Positions 28,925 through 39,895 of a stretch of 64,000 nt of DNA are shown here, in pieces. The DNA is from Stutzerimonas kunmingensis (GTDB taxonomy: Bacteria > Pseudomonadota > Gammaproteobacteria > Pseudomonadales > Pseudomonadaceae): NCBI RefSeq assembly GCF_014764705.1, contig NZ_JACXXG010000008.1, positions 1 to 64,000 on the forward strand, written 5' to 3'. Below the pieces are notes generated by a model. It saw nothing but the letters and a program-made list of their open reading frames with translations. It made no database searches and was not told the origin of the DNA. A program made the translations under genes and the position numbers. Numbering within the stretch: the first letter of the stretch is position 1; each line of letters starts with the position of its first letter.

Positions 28925-30214
28925 TCAGACCTGCTCGAGGCAGGCAGCCAGACGCTCGGGCAGAGCATCCCAGGCAATGCTTTGTTGCTCGCTGTCGTCG
29001 CGTAGCGGCTTGCAACCTACCACGCGCCCTGCCAGTTCGTCGTCACCCAGGATCAGCGCAAAGCGCGCGCCGCTCTTGTCCGCTTTCTTGAACTGACTCT
29101 TGAAACTGCCGCCACCGGCGTTCACCAGCAGGCGCAGCCCTGGCAGCATATCGCGCAGGCGCTCGGCCAGAGCCAGTGCTGCCAGCTCAGCAGGCTCACC
29201 GAACGCGCAGATATAGGCATGCGGCGCCGGGCTCAAGGCGTCCGGCACCAGACCAAGGGTTTCCAGCAGCAGCACCAGGCGCTCTACGCCCATGGCGAAG
29301 CCGACACCCGGGGTAGGCTTACCGCCAAACTGACTGATCAGGCCATCGTAACGGCCGCCAGCGCAGACGGTGCCCTGCGAGCCCAGTTTGTCGGTAACCC
29401 ACTCGAACACGGTTCGACCGTAGTAATCCAGACCACGCACCAGCTTCGGGTTGATTTCGTAGGCGATGCCGACTGCATCGAGGCGCGCCTTCAGGCCGTC
29501 GAAATGCACGCGCGACTCATCGTCGAGGTAGTCATGCAGCGTCGGTGCATCGGCCAGCAGCGCCTGAGTCTGGGCATTCTTGCTGTCGAGAATACGCAGC
29601 GGATTGGTCGTCAGACGCCGCTGGCTGTCTTCGTCGAGCTGATCGAAACGCTGCTGCAGGTAGGCCACCAGCGCATCGCGGTAGCGCGCACGTGCTTCGC
29701 TGGAGCCCAGGCTGTTGAGCTGCAGCGTTACAGCGTCGGCCAGGCCGAGCTGCTTCCACAGGCGCGCCGTCATCACGATCAGCTCGGCGTCGACATCAGG
29801 CCCAGGCTGGTTGAAGACTTCCACGCCGATCTGATGGAACTGCCGATAGCGGCCCTTCTGCGGCTTCTCATAACGGAACATCGGCCCGGTGTACCAGAGC
29901 TTCTGCACCTGGCCGCCGCCGGTCATGCCATGCTCAAGCACCGCGCGCACACAGCCGGCAGTGCCTTCAGGACGCAGGGTCAGCGACTCTTCGTTGCGAT
30001 CGAGGAAGGTGTACATCTCCTTGTCGACCACGTCGGTGCCTTCACCGATGCCGCGAGCGAAGAGGTCGGTGAACTCCAGGATAGGCAGGCGAATCTCGCT
30101 GTAGCCGTAGCTATCGAGCAGGTGCGCGAAGGTGCTTTCCAGATAACGCCAGGTCGGGGTCTGCGCAGGCAGGATGTCGTTCATGCCACGAATGGCTTGC
30201 AGGGACTTGCTCAA
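28925..30214 (-). CDS. hisS: histidyl-tRNA synthetase HisS
   Basis: 429 residues, a class II synthetase. The N-terminus [15 protein letters not shown], motif 2 [13 protein letters not shown] with [15 protein letters not shown], and the histidine-specific [15 protein letters not shown] and CAGGRYDGL segments are all present. The last hundred residues form the anticodon-binding domain. It charges tRNA-His. It follows ispG by 16 bases and leads into yfgM and bamB. Confidence 0.98.
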   Translation of the reverse strand: MSKSLQAIRGMNDILPAQTPTWRYLESTFAHLLDSYGYSEIRLPILEFTDLFARGIGEGTDVVDKEMYTFLDRNEESLTLRPEGTAGCVRAVLEHGMTGGGQVQKLWYTGPMFRYEKPQKGRYRQFHQIGVEVFNQPGPDVDAELIVMTARLWKQLGLADAVTLQLNSLGSSEARARYRDALVAYLQQRFDQLDEDSQRRLTTNPLRILDSKNAQTQALLADAPTLHDYLDDESRVHFDGLKARLDAVGIAYEINPKLVRGLDYYGRTVFEWVTDKLGSQGTVCAGGRYDGLISQFGGKPTPGVGFAMGVERLVLLLETLGLVPDALSPAPHAYICAFGEPAELAALALAERLRDMLPGLRLLVNAGGGSFKSQFKKADKSGARFALILGDDELAGRVVGCKPLRDDSEQQSIAWDALPERLAACLEQV

Positions 30215-30230
30215 TGGGATTCCTTAAAGA

Positions 30231-31343
30231 TCAGCTGCGCGCGATGACCGCCGCGTCGGCCGCGAGCTTCTCGGCGGCCTTGCGTCGGATGAGCTGCTCC
30301 AGCTCATCGACGAGATTTTCGTTGTTCAGTTTTTGCGCCGGCTTGCCGTCGATGTAGACCAGATTGTTAGGGCTGCCACCGGTCAACCCGACATGAGCCT
30401 CCTTCGCCTCTCCCGGACCATTCACCACGCAACCGATCACGGCAACGTCCATCGGTACCAGCAGGTCTTCCACGCGGGTTTCCAGCTCGTTCATGGTCTT
30501 GACCACATCGAAGTTCTGCCGCGAACAGCTCGGGCAGGCGATGAAGTTGATTCCCCGTGAACGCAGACGCAGCGACTTGAGGATATCGAAGCCGACCTTG
30601 ATTTCCTCGACAGGATCAGCCGCCAGCGACACACGAATGGTGTCACCGATGCCTTCAGCGAGCAGCATGCCCAGCCCGACCGCGGACTTCACGGTGCCGG
30701 AACGCAGTCCACCCGCCTCGGTAATGCCCAGGTGCAGCGGCTGTTCGATCTGCCCGGCCAGCAACCGATAGGCCTCGACCGCCATGAATACGTCGGAAGC
30801 CTTGACGCTGACCTTGAAGTCCTGGAAGTCCAGGCGATCGAGATGATCGACATGGCGCAGGGCGGACTCCACCAGCGCCTGCGGGGTCGGCTCGCCGTAC
30901 TTTTTCTGCAGGTCCTTTTCCAGCGAACCGGCATTCACCCCGATGCGGATCGGGATGCCCTTGTCGCGCGCCGCATCGACCACCGCGCGCACGCGATCTT
31001 CGCGACCGATATTGCCCGGATTGATGCGCAGGCAATCAACGCCGAGCTCGGCCACGCGCAGAGCGATCTGATAATCGAAATGGATGTCGGCCACCAGCGG
31101 CAACTGCACCAGTTGCTTGATGCGCCCAAAGGCCTCGGCAGCCTCCATGGAAGGCACTGAAACCCTGACGATATCGGCGCCTGCATTGGCCAGGCGCTGG
31201 ATCTGCGCAACCGTCGCCTCGACATCACAGGTCTCGGTATTGGTCATGCTCTGTACGGAAATCGGCGCATCACCACCGACCGGCACATTGCCCACCCAGA
31301 TCTTGCGGGATTGGCGACGCTTGATAGGAGATTCGGAATGCAT
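30231..31343 (-). CDS. ispG: 4-hydroxy-3-methylbut-2-enyl-diphosphate synthase IspG (GcpE)
   Basis: 370 residues. It converts methylerythritol cyclodiphosphate to HMBPP in the MEP isoprenoid pathway using a [4Fe-4S] cluster. The cluster cysteines are in [10 protein letters not shown] and [11 protein letters not shown]. The N-terminal TIM barrel contains [13 protein letters not shown] and ADIHFDY. It lies seven bases downstream of rodZ and shares the operon. Its cluster would be built by the ISC system encoded a few kilobases upstream. Confidence 0.97.
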   Translation of the reverse strand: MHSESPIKRRQSRKIWVGNVPVGGDAPISVQSMTNTETCDVEATVAQIQRLANAGADIVRVSVPSMEAAEAFGRIKQLVQLPLVADIHFDYQIALRVAELGVDCLRINPGNIGREDRVRAVVDAARDKGIPIRIGVNAGSLEKDLQKKYGEPTPQALVESALRHVDHLDRLDFQDFKVSVKASDVFMAVEAYRLLAGQIEQPLHLGITEAGGLRSGTVKSAVGLGMLLAEGIGDTIRVSLAADPVEEIKVGFDILKSLRLRSRGINFIACPSCSRQNFDVVKTMNELETRVEDLLVPMDVAVIGCVVNGPGEAKEAHVGLTGGSPNNLVYIDGKPAQKLNNENLVDELEQLIRRKAAEKLAADAAVIARS

Positions 31344-31350
31344 GGTCAGC

Positions 31351-32358
31351 TTACTGTCCGAGCTTGAGGCGCGCTGTCTCGCCGCGCATATGAGAGGCGA
31401 GGTTCACAGCTTCGCCGTTGTAACTGAGTTGGGCGCCGCGAGCGTAGCCCAGATGTACGTCCAATGGTGCCTTGCCGCTGACCGCCCTGCTGGTCCCGGC
31501 CTTGGCCAGCGCGCTGAACAGTACTCGTCCGTCGGCATCGCTGACTCGCGTCCAGCAATCGGCGGTGAAACTCAGCTCCAGCTGGGCCTCGCCGGCTACT
31601 GGCGGGGCGGTGTCATTCGAGGCACTCGTGGGAGCCGGGGAGGCCGTTGCGTCAGCGCTTTGCGTGGGGCTGTCAGGCAGCGTCAGCGGCAGAGACTGCG
31701 CGGCCTCGCCCGCCGGCTCGGTGATGGTGCCCTGCACATCAGTGGTAGCTGGAGGCTGTTGCTCAGGCTCGATCGCTTCACTCTCGTTCGAATCAGCTAG
31801 CGTTGCTGTTTGCTCGACTGGCTGTTCGCTCTGCTGCTCGGCACCCTCGTCAGCGCGATCAAGCAGATGGATCTCGGTGGTTCCATCCGCGCCTTCCACT
31901 TCGATTCGCTCCAGCGCCGAGACCGGTGGCGTCGTGGCCTCTCGAGCCATGCGTTCCTGCCACCAATACCAGGCGACTGCAGCCAGGAGCAGCAACAAGG
32001 CAAAGCCGAAGATACGCATGAAGCTTCGCGACAGACGGCCGGGCTCTTCGATGCGCCCCAGGCTGTTGACGTTGCTTCCAGAAGCGTTGGTACCGGTGTG
32101 CAGGTCGAACTCCTGAACCAGGCGATTCTGATCCAACCCCAGCAACTTGGCATAGGCACGAACGTAACCCCGGGCAAAGGTGTGCCCTGGCAACTGGCTG
32201 AAATCGCCGGCCTCGATGCGAGCCAGCGAGCGCTCGGTGAGATTCAGCTGCTGTGCAACTGCAGACAGCGGCCAGCCCTTGTCTTCGCGAGCTATACGCA
32301 GCGTCTCGCCGGGGTTGTTGCCCATCGGTGCGGCGGATTCTTGGTGCGGCGCGGTCAT
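31351..32358 (-). CDS. rodZ: cell-shape protein RodZ (HTH plus DUF4115)
   Basis: 335 residues. A cytoplasmic Cro-type helix-turn-helix (about 15-85: [22 protein letters not shown] and [18 protein letters not shown]) binds MreB in known RodZ proteins. One membrane helix follows near 115-135 ([18 protein letters not shown]), then a low-complexity Glu/Thr/Pro-rich periplasmic linker and a C-terminal DUF4115 domain (about 255-335). RodZ links MreB filaments to wall synthesis and keeps rod shape. Its ATG overlaps the pilF stop codon (ATGA). Confidence 0.94.
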   Translation of the reverse strand: MTAPHQESAAPMGNNPGETLRIAREDKGWPLSAVAQQLNLTERSLARIEAGDFSQLPGHTFARGYVRAYAKLLGLDQNRLVQEFDLHTGTNASGSNVNSLGRIEEPGRLSRSFMRIFGFALLLLLAAVAWYWWQERMAREATTPPVSALERIEVEGADGTTEIHLLDRADEGAEQQSEQPVEQTATLADSNESEAIEPEQQPPATTDVQGTITEPAGEAAQSLPLTLPDSPTQSADATASPAPTSASNDTAPPVAGEAQLELSFTADCWTRVSDADGRVLFSALAKAGTSRAVSGKAPLDVHLGYARGAQLSYNGEAVNLASHMRGETARLKLGQ

Positions 32359-33113
32359 CGTTGCTCCGAAAGATATTGCTTGTATTCATCCGTACCGGGA
32401 TACAGCCGCCTCAGCTGCAGCGCGAGGCTTGCAGCAGTGTCGCGGTCCTGATGGATGTTGGCCAGACGGATACCGAGCAGCAGACTCCGTGCGTTCTGCT
32501 CGGCCAGTTGGCTGAAGCTATCGTAGTAACGCTTGGCTGGAACGTATTGCTTGTCCTCGAAGGCCATGATTGCAAGCTCGAGCAACGCGCGGGGCTGGCG
32601 ACTGTCGAGGCGCAGCGAGCGGGTGAAATGGAGCTCGGCCTCTTCACGCTGACCCAACTGCAGTGCAGTCATACCCAGATTCTGAAAGACCCGCGCCCGC
32701 TCGGAATACATGTTGTCTTCGGAAGCCTGACGGAAACGCTCCATGGCTTCGGGGTAGCGCTTCTGCTCGAACAGAAAGCTGCCGTAGTTGTTGAGTATGC
32801 GGGCGTCCTTGCGACTGGAGAGCGCTTCACGGTAGTGCTTGTCGGCCAGCTCGTTTTCCATTTCGGTCTGGAATACCAAAGCCAGGGCGGCGTGTGCATC
32901 GGCGCTGTTCGGATCAATTTCGAGGGCCTTGCGCAGTGGCGTCTTGGCGCGCGCGGCGGCGCCCTGCTGCAGGTAGCCGATCCCCAATTGAATATAGGCG
33001 TCGCGGGCCTGCTGGCGACCTTCGTCGGTTCTCAGCGGATCAGTGGATCCAGAAGACACACAACCGGCCAACAGGCCGGTCAGTAGAAGCAGCAGCGCAG
33101 CGCGCAAAATCAT
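32355..33113 (-). CDS. pilF: type IV pilus biogenesis lipoprotein PilF (PilW)
   Basis: I prefer the ATG at 33113 (MILRAALLLLL), which is six bases from the GAGGGG site, over the ATG two codons earlier that nearly touches it. This gives 252 residues, the length I recall for P. aeruginosa PilF. The lipobox LLAGC is followed by six tetratricopeptide repeats such as ADAHAALALVFQTEMENELADKHY. PilF guides the secretin PilQ to the outer membrane for multimer assembly. It overlaps rodZ downstream and follows rlmN by 11 bases. Confidence 0.93.
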   Translation of the reverse strand: MILRAALLLLLTGLLAGCVSSGSTDPLRTDEGRQQARDAYIQLGIGYLQQGAAARAKTPLRKALEIDPNSADAHAALALVFQTEMENELADKHYREALSSRKDARILNNYGSFLFEQKRYPEAMERFRQASEDNMYSERARVFQNLGMTALQLGQREEAELHFTRSLRLDSRQPRALLELAIMAFEDKQYVPAKRYYDSFSQLAEQNARSLLLGIRLANIHQDRDTAASLALQLRRLYPGTDEYKQYLSEQR

Positions 33114-33124
33114 CAGCATCCCCC

Positions 33125-34273
33125 TCAGGATCGGTTCGAAGCAGTTTGCGCCGCACCTGGCTCGCTCTGTAGCTCACGCACAGCGATGTATCTCTCGCTT
33201 CGACGCGTCCGGTCCAGCACCTGGCCGACGAGCTGACCGCAAGCCGCGTCGATGTCTTCGCCGCGGGTGGTACGCACCGTTACATTGTGCCCACCTTTGT
33301 GCAGGATGTCCTGAAAACGGCGGATAGCATTGTTGCTCGGCCGCTCATATCCGGAGTGAGGGAACGGATTGAACGGGATCAGATTGATCTTGCACGGGAT
33401 ATCCGCCAGCAGCGTGATCATCTGCTCGGCATGTTCGGGCTGATCGTTGATGCCCTTGAGCAGGGTGTACTCGATGGTCAGCACGCGCTTCTCACCGAGC
33501 CTCGAGATATAGCCTTTGCATGCCGCCAGCAGCATGTCCAGCGGGTACTTCTTGTTGATCGGCACCAACTGATCACGCAACGCATCGTTGGGTGCGTGCA
33601 GCGACAATGCCAGAGAAACGTCGATGACCTTGGCCAGCTCGTCGATCATCGGCACGACGCCGGAGGTCGAGAGCGTCACCTTACGCTTGGAAATCCCGTA
33701 ACCAAGGTCGTCCATCATGATGTGCATGGCAGCGACGACGTTGTCGAAATTCAGTAACGGCTCGCCCATCCCCATCATCACCACGTTGGTGATCGCGCGA
33801 TCGATTTTCGCCGGGATGGAGCCGAATGATTTGTTAGCAATCCAGACCTGACCGATCACCTCGGCCGCTGTCAGGTTGCTGTTGAAGCCTTGCTTGCCGG
33901 TGGAACAGAAACTGCAATCCAGCGCACATCCGGCCTGCGAGGACACGCACAGCGTTCCACGTCCGCCCTGGGGGATGTACACAGTTTCCACACAGCTGCC
34001 CGAGGCGACACGCACGACCCATTTGCGGGTGCCGTCGCTGGAGATGTCTTCACTGACGACCTCCGGGCCGCGAATCTCGGCGCAGGCCTTGAGCTTTTCG
34101 CGCAAGGCCTTGCCGAGATTGCTCATGGCGTCGAAATCATCGACACCAAAATGGTGAATCCACTTCATCACCTGACCGGCGCGAAAACGCTTCTCCCCGA
34201 TGGACTCGAAGAAGCTCTCCAGTTGCGACTGGGTAAGCCCGAGCAGATTCACTTTACCGGTCGTGGCAATCAT
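33125..34273 (-). CDS. rlmN: dual-specificity 23S rRNA/tRNA C2-adenine methyltransferase RlmN
   Basis: 382 residues from the ATG at 34273 behind GAAGGTG; a GTG three codons upstream is less likely. The radical-SAM motif is CALDCSFC (Cys116, 120, 123), and the methyl-carrying cysteine is expected near the C-terminus in DIDAACGQL. It methylates A2503 of 23S rRNA and A37 of some tRNAs, which supports translational accuracy. It is the first gene after ndk, 19 bases downstream, and leads into pilF, rodZ, ispG and hisS. Confidence 0.97.
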   Translation of the reverse strand: MIATTGKVNLLGLTQSQLESFFESIGEKRFRAGQVMKWIHHFGVDDFDAMSNLGKALREKLKACAEIRGPEVVSEDISSDGTRKWVVRVASGSCVETVYIPQGGRGTLCVSSQAGCALDCSFCSTGKQGFNSNLTAAEVIGQVWIANKSFGSIPAKIDRAITNVVMMGMGEPLLNFDNVVAAMHIMMDDLGYGISKRKVTLSTSGVVPMIDELAKVIDVSLALSLHAPNDALRDQLVPINKKYPLDMLLAACKGYISRLGEKRVLTIEYTLLKGINDQPEHAEQMITLLADIPCKINLIPFNPFPHSGYERPSNNAIRRFQDILHKGGHNVTVRTTRGEDIDAACGQLVGQVLDRTRRSERYIAVRELQSEPGAAQTASNRS

Positions 34274-34292
34274 TGAATTCACCTTCGCTCAA

Positions 34293-34724
34293 TCAGCGAA
34301 TGCGTGCGCACACTTCGGTGGCAGCAAAGAAGTAAGCGATTTCACGAGCAGCGGAGGCTTCCGAATCGGAACCGTGCACGGCGTTCTCGTCGATGGAAAC
34401 GGCGAAATCGGCGCGGATGGTGCCGGCAGCAGCTTCTTTCGGGTTGGTGGCGCCCATCAGCTCACGGTTCTTGGCGATGGCGTCTTCGCCTTCCAGAACC
34501 TGAACGATGACTGGACCGGAAGTCATGAAAGCAACCAGATCCTTGAAGAAGCCACGCTCGCTGTGCTCGGCGTAGAAGCCAGCCGCTTCGCGCTCGGACA
34601 GCTGAACCATCTTGGAAGCGACGACGCGCAGGCCGGCCTTCTCGAAACGGGTAGTGATTTCGCCGATGACGTTCTTGGCGACAGCGTCGGGCTTGATGAT
34701 GGAGAAGGTGCGTTGCAGGGCCAT
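34293..34724 (-). CDS. ndk: nucleoside diphosphate kinase Ndk
   Basis: 143 residues from the ATG at 34724, which has GGAG upstream. The catalytic His117 is in NAVHGSDS, the sequence unique to this enzyme. It phosphorylates nucleoside diphosphates using ATP and keeps NTP pools balanced. It heads the ndk-rlmN-pilF-rodZ series. A perfect TATAAT lies 48 bases upstream inside a palindrome (see that entry). Confidence 0.98.
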   Translation of the reverse strand: MALQRTFSIIKPDAVAKNVIGEITTRFEKAGLRVVASKMVQLSEREAAGFYAEHSERGFFKDLVAFMTSGPVIVQVLEGEDAIAKNRELMGATNPKEAAAGTIRADFAVSIDENAVHGSDSEASAAREIAYFFAATEVCARIR

Positions 34725-34762
34725 GTAGGACTCCAAAACTGATGGGTTAAAGCGAACGAGTA

Positions 34763-34785
34763 AACCCGCGGATTATACGCGGGTT
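34763..34785 (-). promoter_or_regulatory. palindrome containing the probable -10 box of ndk
   Basis: AACCCGCG (34763-34770) pairs with CGCGGGTT (34778-34785). The seven-base centre reads TATAATC on the minus strand, a perfect -10. TTGACA occurs only ten bases upstream of it, too close for a normal -35, and no better hexamer is visible at 16-18 bases. The stem may also end transcripts from iscX. Confidence 0.55.
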
Positions 34786-34832
34786 CATGTCAAAAAACAT
34801 AAGGGTAGAGGGTAGAAGCCCGGATGGCGCCA

Positions 34833-34851
34833 GGGACCGCCGAACGGTCCC
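34833..34851 (-). terminator. stem-loop downstream of iscX
   Basis: GGGACCG (34833-34839) pairs with CGGTCCC (34845-34851). It lies about 40 bases after the isc operon's last gene. There is no U run, so it is a weak candidate. Confidence 0.4.
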
Positions 34852-34892
34852 GAGATACCCAACCGGAGGAAAACGAAAACTTCGAAACCGCT

Positions 34893-35093
34893 TTATTCGG
34901 CCTCTTCGATCCAGGCCGACTGGATGGCCTCGAGCACTTTCTCGCCGCCCCGACCGGGCTCATCGGCGAAGCCCGGAAGCTCCACCACCCAGCGATGCAG
35001 ATCAAGGAAATTCACATAGCGCGGATCTACATCGGTCTTGCGCTCGGCCAGCTCGATGGCGATTTCCTGCACGTCACTCCATTTCAGCTGCAT
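34893..35093 (-). CDS. iscX: Fe-S assembly regulator IscX
   Basis: 66 residues from the ATG at 35093, the family's exact usual size; a GTG three codons upstream is less likely. LKWSDVQEIAIELAERKTDVDPRYVNFLDLHRWV is the IscX signature. The small acidic helical protein binds IscS and iron and slows cluster assembly. It is the last gene of the isc operon, 11 bases after fdx. Confidence 0.96.
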   Translation of the reverse strand: MQLKWSDVQEIAIELAERKTDVDPRYVNFLDLHRWVVELPGFADEPGRGGEKVLEAIQSAWIEEAE

Positions 35094-35104
35094 GACGCCC
35101 ACCC

Positions 35105-35443
35105 TCAGTGCCCTTCGGAAACCTGATTGATTGTGTACTTCGGAATCTCCACGACGAGATCGGCATCAGCCACCACTGCCTGGCAGGACAGCCGGGAATT
35201 GGGCTCAAGCCCCCACGCCTTGTCGAGCATGTCGTCCTCCAGCTCATCGGAAGCTTCCAGTGACTGGAAGCCTTCGCGAACCACGACGTGGCAGGTGGTG
35301 CAGGCACAGGATTTTTCGCATGCATGCTCGATGTCGATGCCATTGCGCAGCGCGGCGTCCAGCACCGTCTCGCCGGTCTGCGCCTCGATAACGGCGCCTT
35401 CAGGGCAATGGTCGGCATTGGGCAGGAAAATGATCTGCGGCAT
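35105..35443 (-). CDS. fdx: ISC-type [2Fe-2S] ferredoxin Fdx
   Basis: 112 residues from the ATG at 35443; the open frame extends to a TTG codon upstream. The cluster ligands are Cys42, 48, 51 and 87 (ACEKSCACTTCH and LSCQ), as in E. coli Fdx, with an extra Cys46. It passes electrons during cluster building on IscU. It starts five bases from the hscA stop codon, so translation is probably coupled. Confidence 0.96.
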   Translation of the reverse strand: MPQIIFLPNADHCPEGAVIEAQTGETVLDAALRNGIDIEHACEKSCACTTCHVVVREGFQSLEASDELEDDMLDKAWGLEPNSRLSCQAVVADADLVVEIPKYTINQVSEGH

Positions 35444-35448
35444 CTGGG

Positions 35449-37311
35449 TCAATCCTCGATATCGTTTAGCCGCCGCCCGGCCAGCGCGGCCTTGACGGTC
35501 GAATCCAGCCGGCGCGCAGCAAAGGCGTCGGTGATCTGGCTCAGGCGTTTGGTCTGGCGCTCGATGGCCAGCACATCCTGGCTGTCCAGCAATCCGCGCA
35601 ACTCGGCGACCTGGGAGTCGATCGCTACGCGCTCGTCAGCAGACAGCAAGCGCTCGCCATCGACGGCCAGCGCAGCCTCGACCGCCTCGAGCAGGCGCTG
35701 GGCATCAACCAGCTGCTCACGCAACGCCCGGGCGTCACGGTCCTCGTCCGCCTTGCGGAAAGAGTCCTCCAGCATCCTGGCGATTTCGCCATCGGTGAGG
35801 CCATAGGAAGGCTTGACCTGAATACTCGCCTCCACGCCGGATGCCAACTCACGCGCGGACACGCTGAGCAAGCCATCAGCATCGACCTGGAAGGTGACGC
35901 GAATCTTTGCCGCCCCGGCGACCATCGGCGGAATACCGCGCAGCTCGAATCGAGCCAGCGAACGGCAGTCGGAGATCAGCTCGCGCTCGCCCTGCAGCAC
36001 ATGAATCATCATGGCCGACTGGCCATCTTTGTAGGTGGTGAAGTCCTGCGCGCGCGCCACCGGAATCGTGGTGTTGCGCGGAATGATCTTCTCCATCAGC
36101 CCGCCCATGGTCTCCAGCCCGAGGGACAGCGGGATCACATCGAGCAGCAACAGCTCTTCCCCATCGCGATTATTGCCAGCCAAGGTCTCAGCCTGAATCG
36201 CCGCGCCAATGGCCACAACCTCATCAGGGTCTATGTCGGTCAGTGGCTCGCGACCGAACAGCTGCCCAACTGCCGAGCGCACTCTTGGCACTCGGGTCGA
36301 ACCGCCGACCATGACCACTGCGGTAATCTCCTCAAGCTCCACACCCGAGTCCCGCACGGCACGCCGGCAGGACTTGAGACTGCGCGCAATCATCGGCTCG
36401 ATCAGCGCATCGAAGGTCTCGCGTTGCAGCTCGCCTGACCAGCCGGCATACGCGACATCCACCGCATCCACATCACTCAGATGCTCCTTGGCATCGCAGG
36501 CAATCTTCAGCAATTCACGCTGCGCGCCCGGCTCGAGATCGTCGGACACACCGGCACGCTCGAGAATCCAGTCCGCTACGGCATGGTCGAAATCATCACC
36601 ACCCAGAGCCGTGTCGCCACCAGTGGCCAACACCTCGAAAACGCCCTTGGTCAGGCGAAGAATCGAAATATCGAAGGTACCGCCTCCGAGATCGTAGATC
36701 GCGACGACGCCTTCGGCATGACGATCCAGACCATAGGCGACGGCGGCCGCGGTCGGTTCGTTGAGCAGGCGCAGCACGCTGAGCCCAGCGAGCCGCGCGG
36801 CGTCCTTGGTCGCCTGACGCTGGGCATCGTCGAAATAGGCCGGAACGGTAATCACCGCACCGACCAGTTCACCGCCCAGGGTCGCCTCGGCACGTTGACG
36901 GAGTTCGCGCAGGATCTCAGCCGAGACTTCCACAGGGCTCTTGGCGCCCTGAACGGTCTCGATGAACGGCATTTGCGACTCAGCCTGACGGAAGCGGTAC
37001 GGCAGCTGTTCGCCCAACTGCTTCACATCGGCCAGCCCGCGACCCATCAGCCGTTTGACCGAACTGATGGTGTTGAACGGATCGGTGGCCGCGGCAAGTT
37101 TGGCTTGTGCGCCAACCTCAATGCGGTCAGCGTGATAGCGCACCACCGACGGCAGGATCACTTGCCCATCAGCATCGGCCAACGGCGCAGTGACACCACT
37201 GCGCAGGGCAGCTACGAGGGAGTTGGTGGTCCCCAAGTCTATTCCGACAGCCAGGCGCCGCTGATGGGGCTGGGGGGTTTGTCCGGGCTCGGCAATCTGA
37301 AGTAAGGCCAT
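35449..37311 (-). CDS. hscA: Hsp70-class chaperone HscA
   Basis: 620 residues. The ATPase domain starts [14 protein letters not shown] and includes [14 protein letters not shown] and [13 protein letters not shown]. The substrate-binding part follows from about 390. HscA with HscB recognises the LPPVK loop of IscU, which is conserved in the iscU of this operon, and drives cluster release. It lies 41 bases after hscB. Confidence 0.98.
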   Translation of the reverse strand: MALLQIAEPGQTPQPHQRRLAVGIDLGTTNSLVAALRSGVTAPLADADGQVILPSVVRYHADRIEVGAQAKLAAATDPFNTISSVKRLMGRGLADVKQLGEQLPYRFRQAESQMPFIETVQGAKSPVEVSAEILRELRQRAEATLGGELVGAVITVPAYFDDAQRQATKDAARLAGLSVLRLLNEPTAAAVAYGLDRHAEGVVAIYDLGGGTFDISILRLTKGVFEVLATGGDTALGGDDFDHAVADWILERAGVSDDLEPGAQRELLKIACDAKEHLSDVDAVDVAYAGWSGELQRETFDALIEPMIARSLKSCRRAVRDSGVELEEITAVVMVGGSTRVPRVRSAVGQLFGREPLTDIDPDEVVAIGAAIQAETLAGNNRDGEELLLLDVIPLSLGLETMGGLMEKIIPRNTTIPVARAQDFTTYKDGQSAMMIHVLQGERELISDCRSLARFELRGIPPMVAGAAKIRVTFQVDADGLLSVSARELASGVEASIQVKPSYGLTDGEIARMLEDSFRKADEDRDARALREQLVDAQRLLEAVEAALAVDGERLLSADERVAIDSQVAELRGLLDSQDVLAIERQTKRLSQITDAFAARRLDSTVKAALAGRRLNDIED

Positions 37312-37352
37312 GTCTGTCTGATATCGGGCGCAACGCCGGGCGCTGCGCGGGG

Positions 37353-37874
37353 TTAATCGTCGAGGCGCTCTTCGAGTTGGCGCACTTCCTGGGTCAGCTT
37401 GTCGAGAAACTGCATGCGTCGAACCAGACGCTCAGCATCGGCACGCCGCTCAGAATCCTGCCAGATGCGGGCGAAATCATCGTTAAGCCCCTGCTGCGCC
37501 TGCTTCAGGCGCGACTTGAACGCCGCTACGCCATCCAGATCGGCCTGCTCATGGAGCTCTTCAAGCTCCTCGCGCAAATGCATCTGCCGCATGAGGAACG
37601 CGGGATCCTGAACAGTCGCTTCCAGTGGAACCTCATGCCCCTCGATGGCCAACAGATACCTTGCCCGGCGGCTCGGACTCTTGAGCGTCTGGTAGGCCTC
37701 ATTGAGGTTGGCGGAGCGCTCAAGGGCCTGACGCTGCTCGCTTTCGCCAGCGTCGGCAAAGCGATCAGGGTGAACCTGGCGAGCAAGCTCTCGATAGCGA
37801 TCGGCAAGAGACGCAAGATCCAGCTCGAACTCGGGCTTCAACTCGAACAATGCAAAATGACAGGGAGTACCCAC
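37353..37874 (-). CDS. hscB: J-domain co-chaperone HscB
   Basis: 173 residues when started at the GTG at 37874, which follows GAGGACGCC and gives the conserved [11 protein letters not shown] start; longer readings run into iscA in another frame. The J-domain has HPD at 35-37 (VHPDRFA). The C-terminal three-helix part carries IscU to HscA. It begins eight bases after the iscA stop codon. Confidence 0.95.
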   Translation of the reverse strand: MGTPCHFALFELKPEFELDLASLADRYRELARQVHPDRFADAGESEQRQALERSANLNEAYQTLKSPSRRARYLLAIEGHEVPLEATVQDPAFLMRQMHLREELEELHEQADLDGVAAFKSRLKQAQQGLNDDFARIWQDSERRADAERLVRRMQFLDKLTQEVRQLEERLDD

Positions 37875-37881
37875 GGCGTCC

Positions 37882-38205
37882 TCAGATATTGAAGCTCTCG
37901 CCGCAGCCACACTCGCCACGAACGTTCGGGTTATTGAACTTGAAGCCCTCGTTGAGCCCTTCGCGAACGAAGTCGAGTTCCGTGCCGTCGAGGTATACCA
38001 AGCTCTTGGGATCAATGATCACCTTGACCCCATGACTCTCGAACACCGAATCTTCGGCTGCCGTTTCGTCGACGAACTCAAGTACGTACGCCAAGCCCGA
38101 ACAGCCGGTCGTACGCACCCCGAGTCGCACACCTACACCCTTGCCTCGCCCGTCCAGCGAACGGCGAACGTGCTGGGCTGCAGCGGGCGTCATGGTGATA
38201 GCCAT
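37882..38205 (-). CDS. iscA: A-type Fe-S carrier IscA
   Basis: 107 residues with the three invariant cysteines Cys35 (TGCSGL), Cys99 and Cys101 (ECGCGESF). It accepts clusters or iron from IscU and delivers them to apo-proteins. A strong GGGAGG site precedes the ATG. It lies 14 bases after iscU. Confidence 0.97.
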   Translation of the reverse strand: MAITMTPAAAQHVRRSLDGRGKGVGVRLGVRTTGCSGLAYVLEFVDETAAEDSVFESHGVKVIIDPKSLVYLDGTELDFVREGLNEGFKFNNPNVRGECGCGESFNI

Positions 38206-38219
38206 CGCAACCTCCCTAT

Positions 38220-38606
38220 TTAAAGCAGACCTTTCTTTTCGCGGTAGTCACGCACGGCTGCCTTGATCGCATCTTCGGCAAGCACGGAGCAGTGAATCTT
38301 CACCGGCGGCAGCGCCAGCTCTTCAGCCAGCTGCGTGTTCTTGATGGTTTCTGCTTCTTCCAGGGTCTTGCCCTTCATCCACTCGGTAGCAAGCGAACTG
38401 GAGGCGATGGCGGAGCCGCAACCATAGGTCTTGAACTTGGCATCTTCGATGACGCCCTGCTCGTTGACCTTGATCTGCAAACGCATCACGTCGCCACATG
38501 CCGGCGCACCTACCATGCCGGTACCGATGCTCGGGTCTTCAGCGTCGAACTTGCCGACGTTGCGCGGGTTTTCGTAGTGATCGATGACCTTATCGCTGTA
38601 TGCCAT
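38220..38606 (-). CDS. iscU: Fe-S cluster scaffold IscU
   Basis: 128 residues. Cluster ligands are Cys37 (GAPACGDV), Cys63 ([10 protein letters not shown]), His105 and Cys106, with Asp39 also conserved. The HscA-binding loop LPPVK is at 99-103. It is the platform where sulfide from IscS and iron are assembled into [2Fe-2S]. It follows iscS by 43 bases. Confidence 0.98.
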   Translation of the reverse strand: MAYSDKVIDHYENPRNVGKFDAEDPSIGTGMVGAPACGDVMRLQIKVNEQGVIEDAKFKTYGCGSAIASSSLATEWMKGKTLEEAETIKNTQLAEELALPPVKIHCSVLAEDAIKAAVRDYREKKGLL

Positions 38607-38649
38607 GGTGCAATCCTCTTAGATCAGGCTGTGCGGCGCTTGACGCCGG

Positions 38650-39864
38650 TCAGTGGGCTTGCCACTCGACCTTGGAAATGTCGACGCCGTCTTTGAACAT
38701 GTCCCACAGGGGCGAAAGCTCGCGCAGCTTGGTGACGGCCTCGCAAACCTTCTGAGCTGCGTAGTCGATTTCCTCTTCAGTAGTGAACCGGCCGAAGGTG
38801 AAACGGATGGAGCTATGCGCCAATTCGTCGTTACGACCCAGGGCACGCAGCACGTACGACGGCTCCAGCGAAGCGGACGTACAGGCGGAGCCAGACGATA
38901 CCGCCAGATCCTTGAGCGCCATGATCAGCGACTCGCCCTCGACGTAGTTGAAGCTGAGGTTCAGATTGTGCGGTACACGGGCGGTCAGGCTACCGTTCAC
39001 ATAAAGCTCTTCGAGATGCTCGACCTGCTTGTAGAAGCGATCACGCATGGAGCGGACGCGCTCGTTCTCCTGGGCCATTTCGTCTTTCGCGATACGAAAG
39101 GCCTCGCCCATGCCGACCAGCTGGTGCGTGGCCAGCGTACCGGAACGCATGCCACGCTCATGGCCACCGCCATGCATCTGTGCCTCAAGGCGGACGCGGG
39201 GCTTACGGCGAACATACAGCGCACCCACACCCTTCGGCCCATAGGTCTTATGAGCGGAGAAGGACATCAGATCGACCTTCATCTTCTCCAGATCGATTTC
39301 GACCTTGCCGGTCGACTGCGCCGCATCGACATGGAAAAGAATGCCGCGAGAACGGGTCAGCTCGCCGATGGCGGTGATGTCGTTGATAGTGCCGATCTCG
39401 TTGTTCACGTGCATGACCGACACAAGAATAGTGTCGTCGCGCAGCGCAGCTTCGACCATCGCCGGCGTGACGATGCCATCCTCGCCCGGTTCGAGATACG
39501 TGACCTCGAAGCCTTCGCGCTCGAGCTGGCGAGTGGTATCCAGTACCGCCTTGTGCTCGATCTTGGTGGTGACGATGTGCTTGCCCTTGGACGCATAGAA
39601 ATGCGCGACGCCCTTGATGGCCAGGTTGTCCGACTCGGTTGCACCGGATGTCCAGACGATTTCACGGGGATCGGCGTTGACCAGTTCAGCAACCTGACGG
39701 CGCGCATTCTCCACGGCTTCCTCGGCTTTCCAGCCAAAGGCATGAGAGCGCGACGCCGGATTGCCGAAGTTGCCTTCGTTGGTGAGGCACTCGATCATCT
39801 TGGCGGCAACACGCGGATCCACAGGTGTGGTCGCAGAGTAGTCCAGGTAAATCGGCAATTTCAT
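38650..39864 (-). CDS. iscS: cysteine desulfurase IscS
   Basis: 404 residues, the standard group I length. The PLP lysine is in [10 protein letters not shown] near 206 and the persulfide-forming cysteine in [13 protein letters not shown] near 328. It takes sulfur from cysteine for Fe-S clusters, thiolated tRNA and other cofactors. It follows iscR by 31 bases in the isc operon. Confidence 0.98.
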   Translation of the reverse strand: MKLPIYLDYSATTPVDPRVAAKMIECLTNEGNFGNPASRSHAFGWKAEEAVENARRQVAELVNADPREIVWTSGATESDNLAIKGVAHFYASKGKHIVTTKIEHKAVLDTTRQLEREGFEVTYLEPGEDGIVTPAMVEAALRDDTILVSVMHVNNEIGTINDITAIGELTRSRGILFHVDAAQSTGKVEIDLEKMKVDLMSFSAHKTYGPKGVGALYVRRKPRVRLEAQMHGGGHERGMRSGTLATHQLVGMGEAFRIAKDEMAQENERVRSMRDRFYKQVEHLEELYVNGSLTARVPHNLNLSFNYVEGESLIMALKDLAVSSGSACTSASLEPSYVLRALGRNDELAHSSIRFTFGRFTTEEEIDYAAQKVCEAVTKLRELSPLWDMFKDGVDISKVEWQAH

Positions 39865-39895
39865 TCAGATATCTCCTATCAGGCAGTCGCCCTGC

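Noticed and set aside
37875-38015. Longer N-terminus for HscB
   Set aside because: It would overlap iscA out of frame; the GTG at 37874 has a ribosome site and gives the conserved start.
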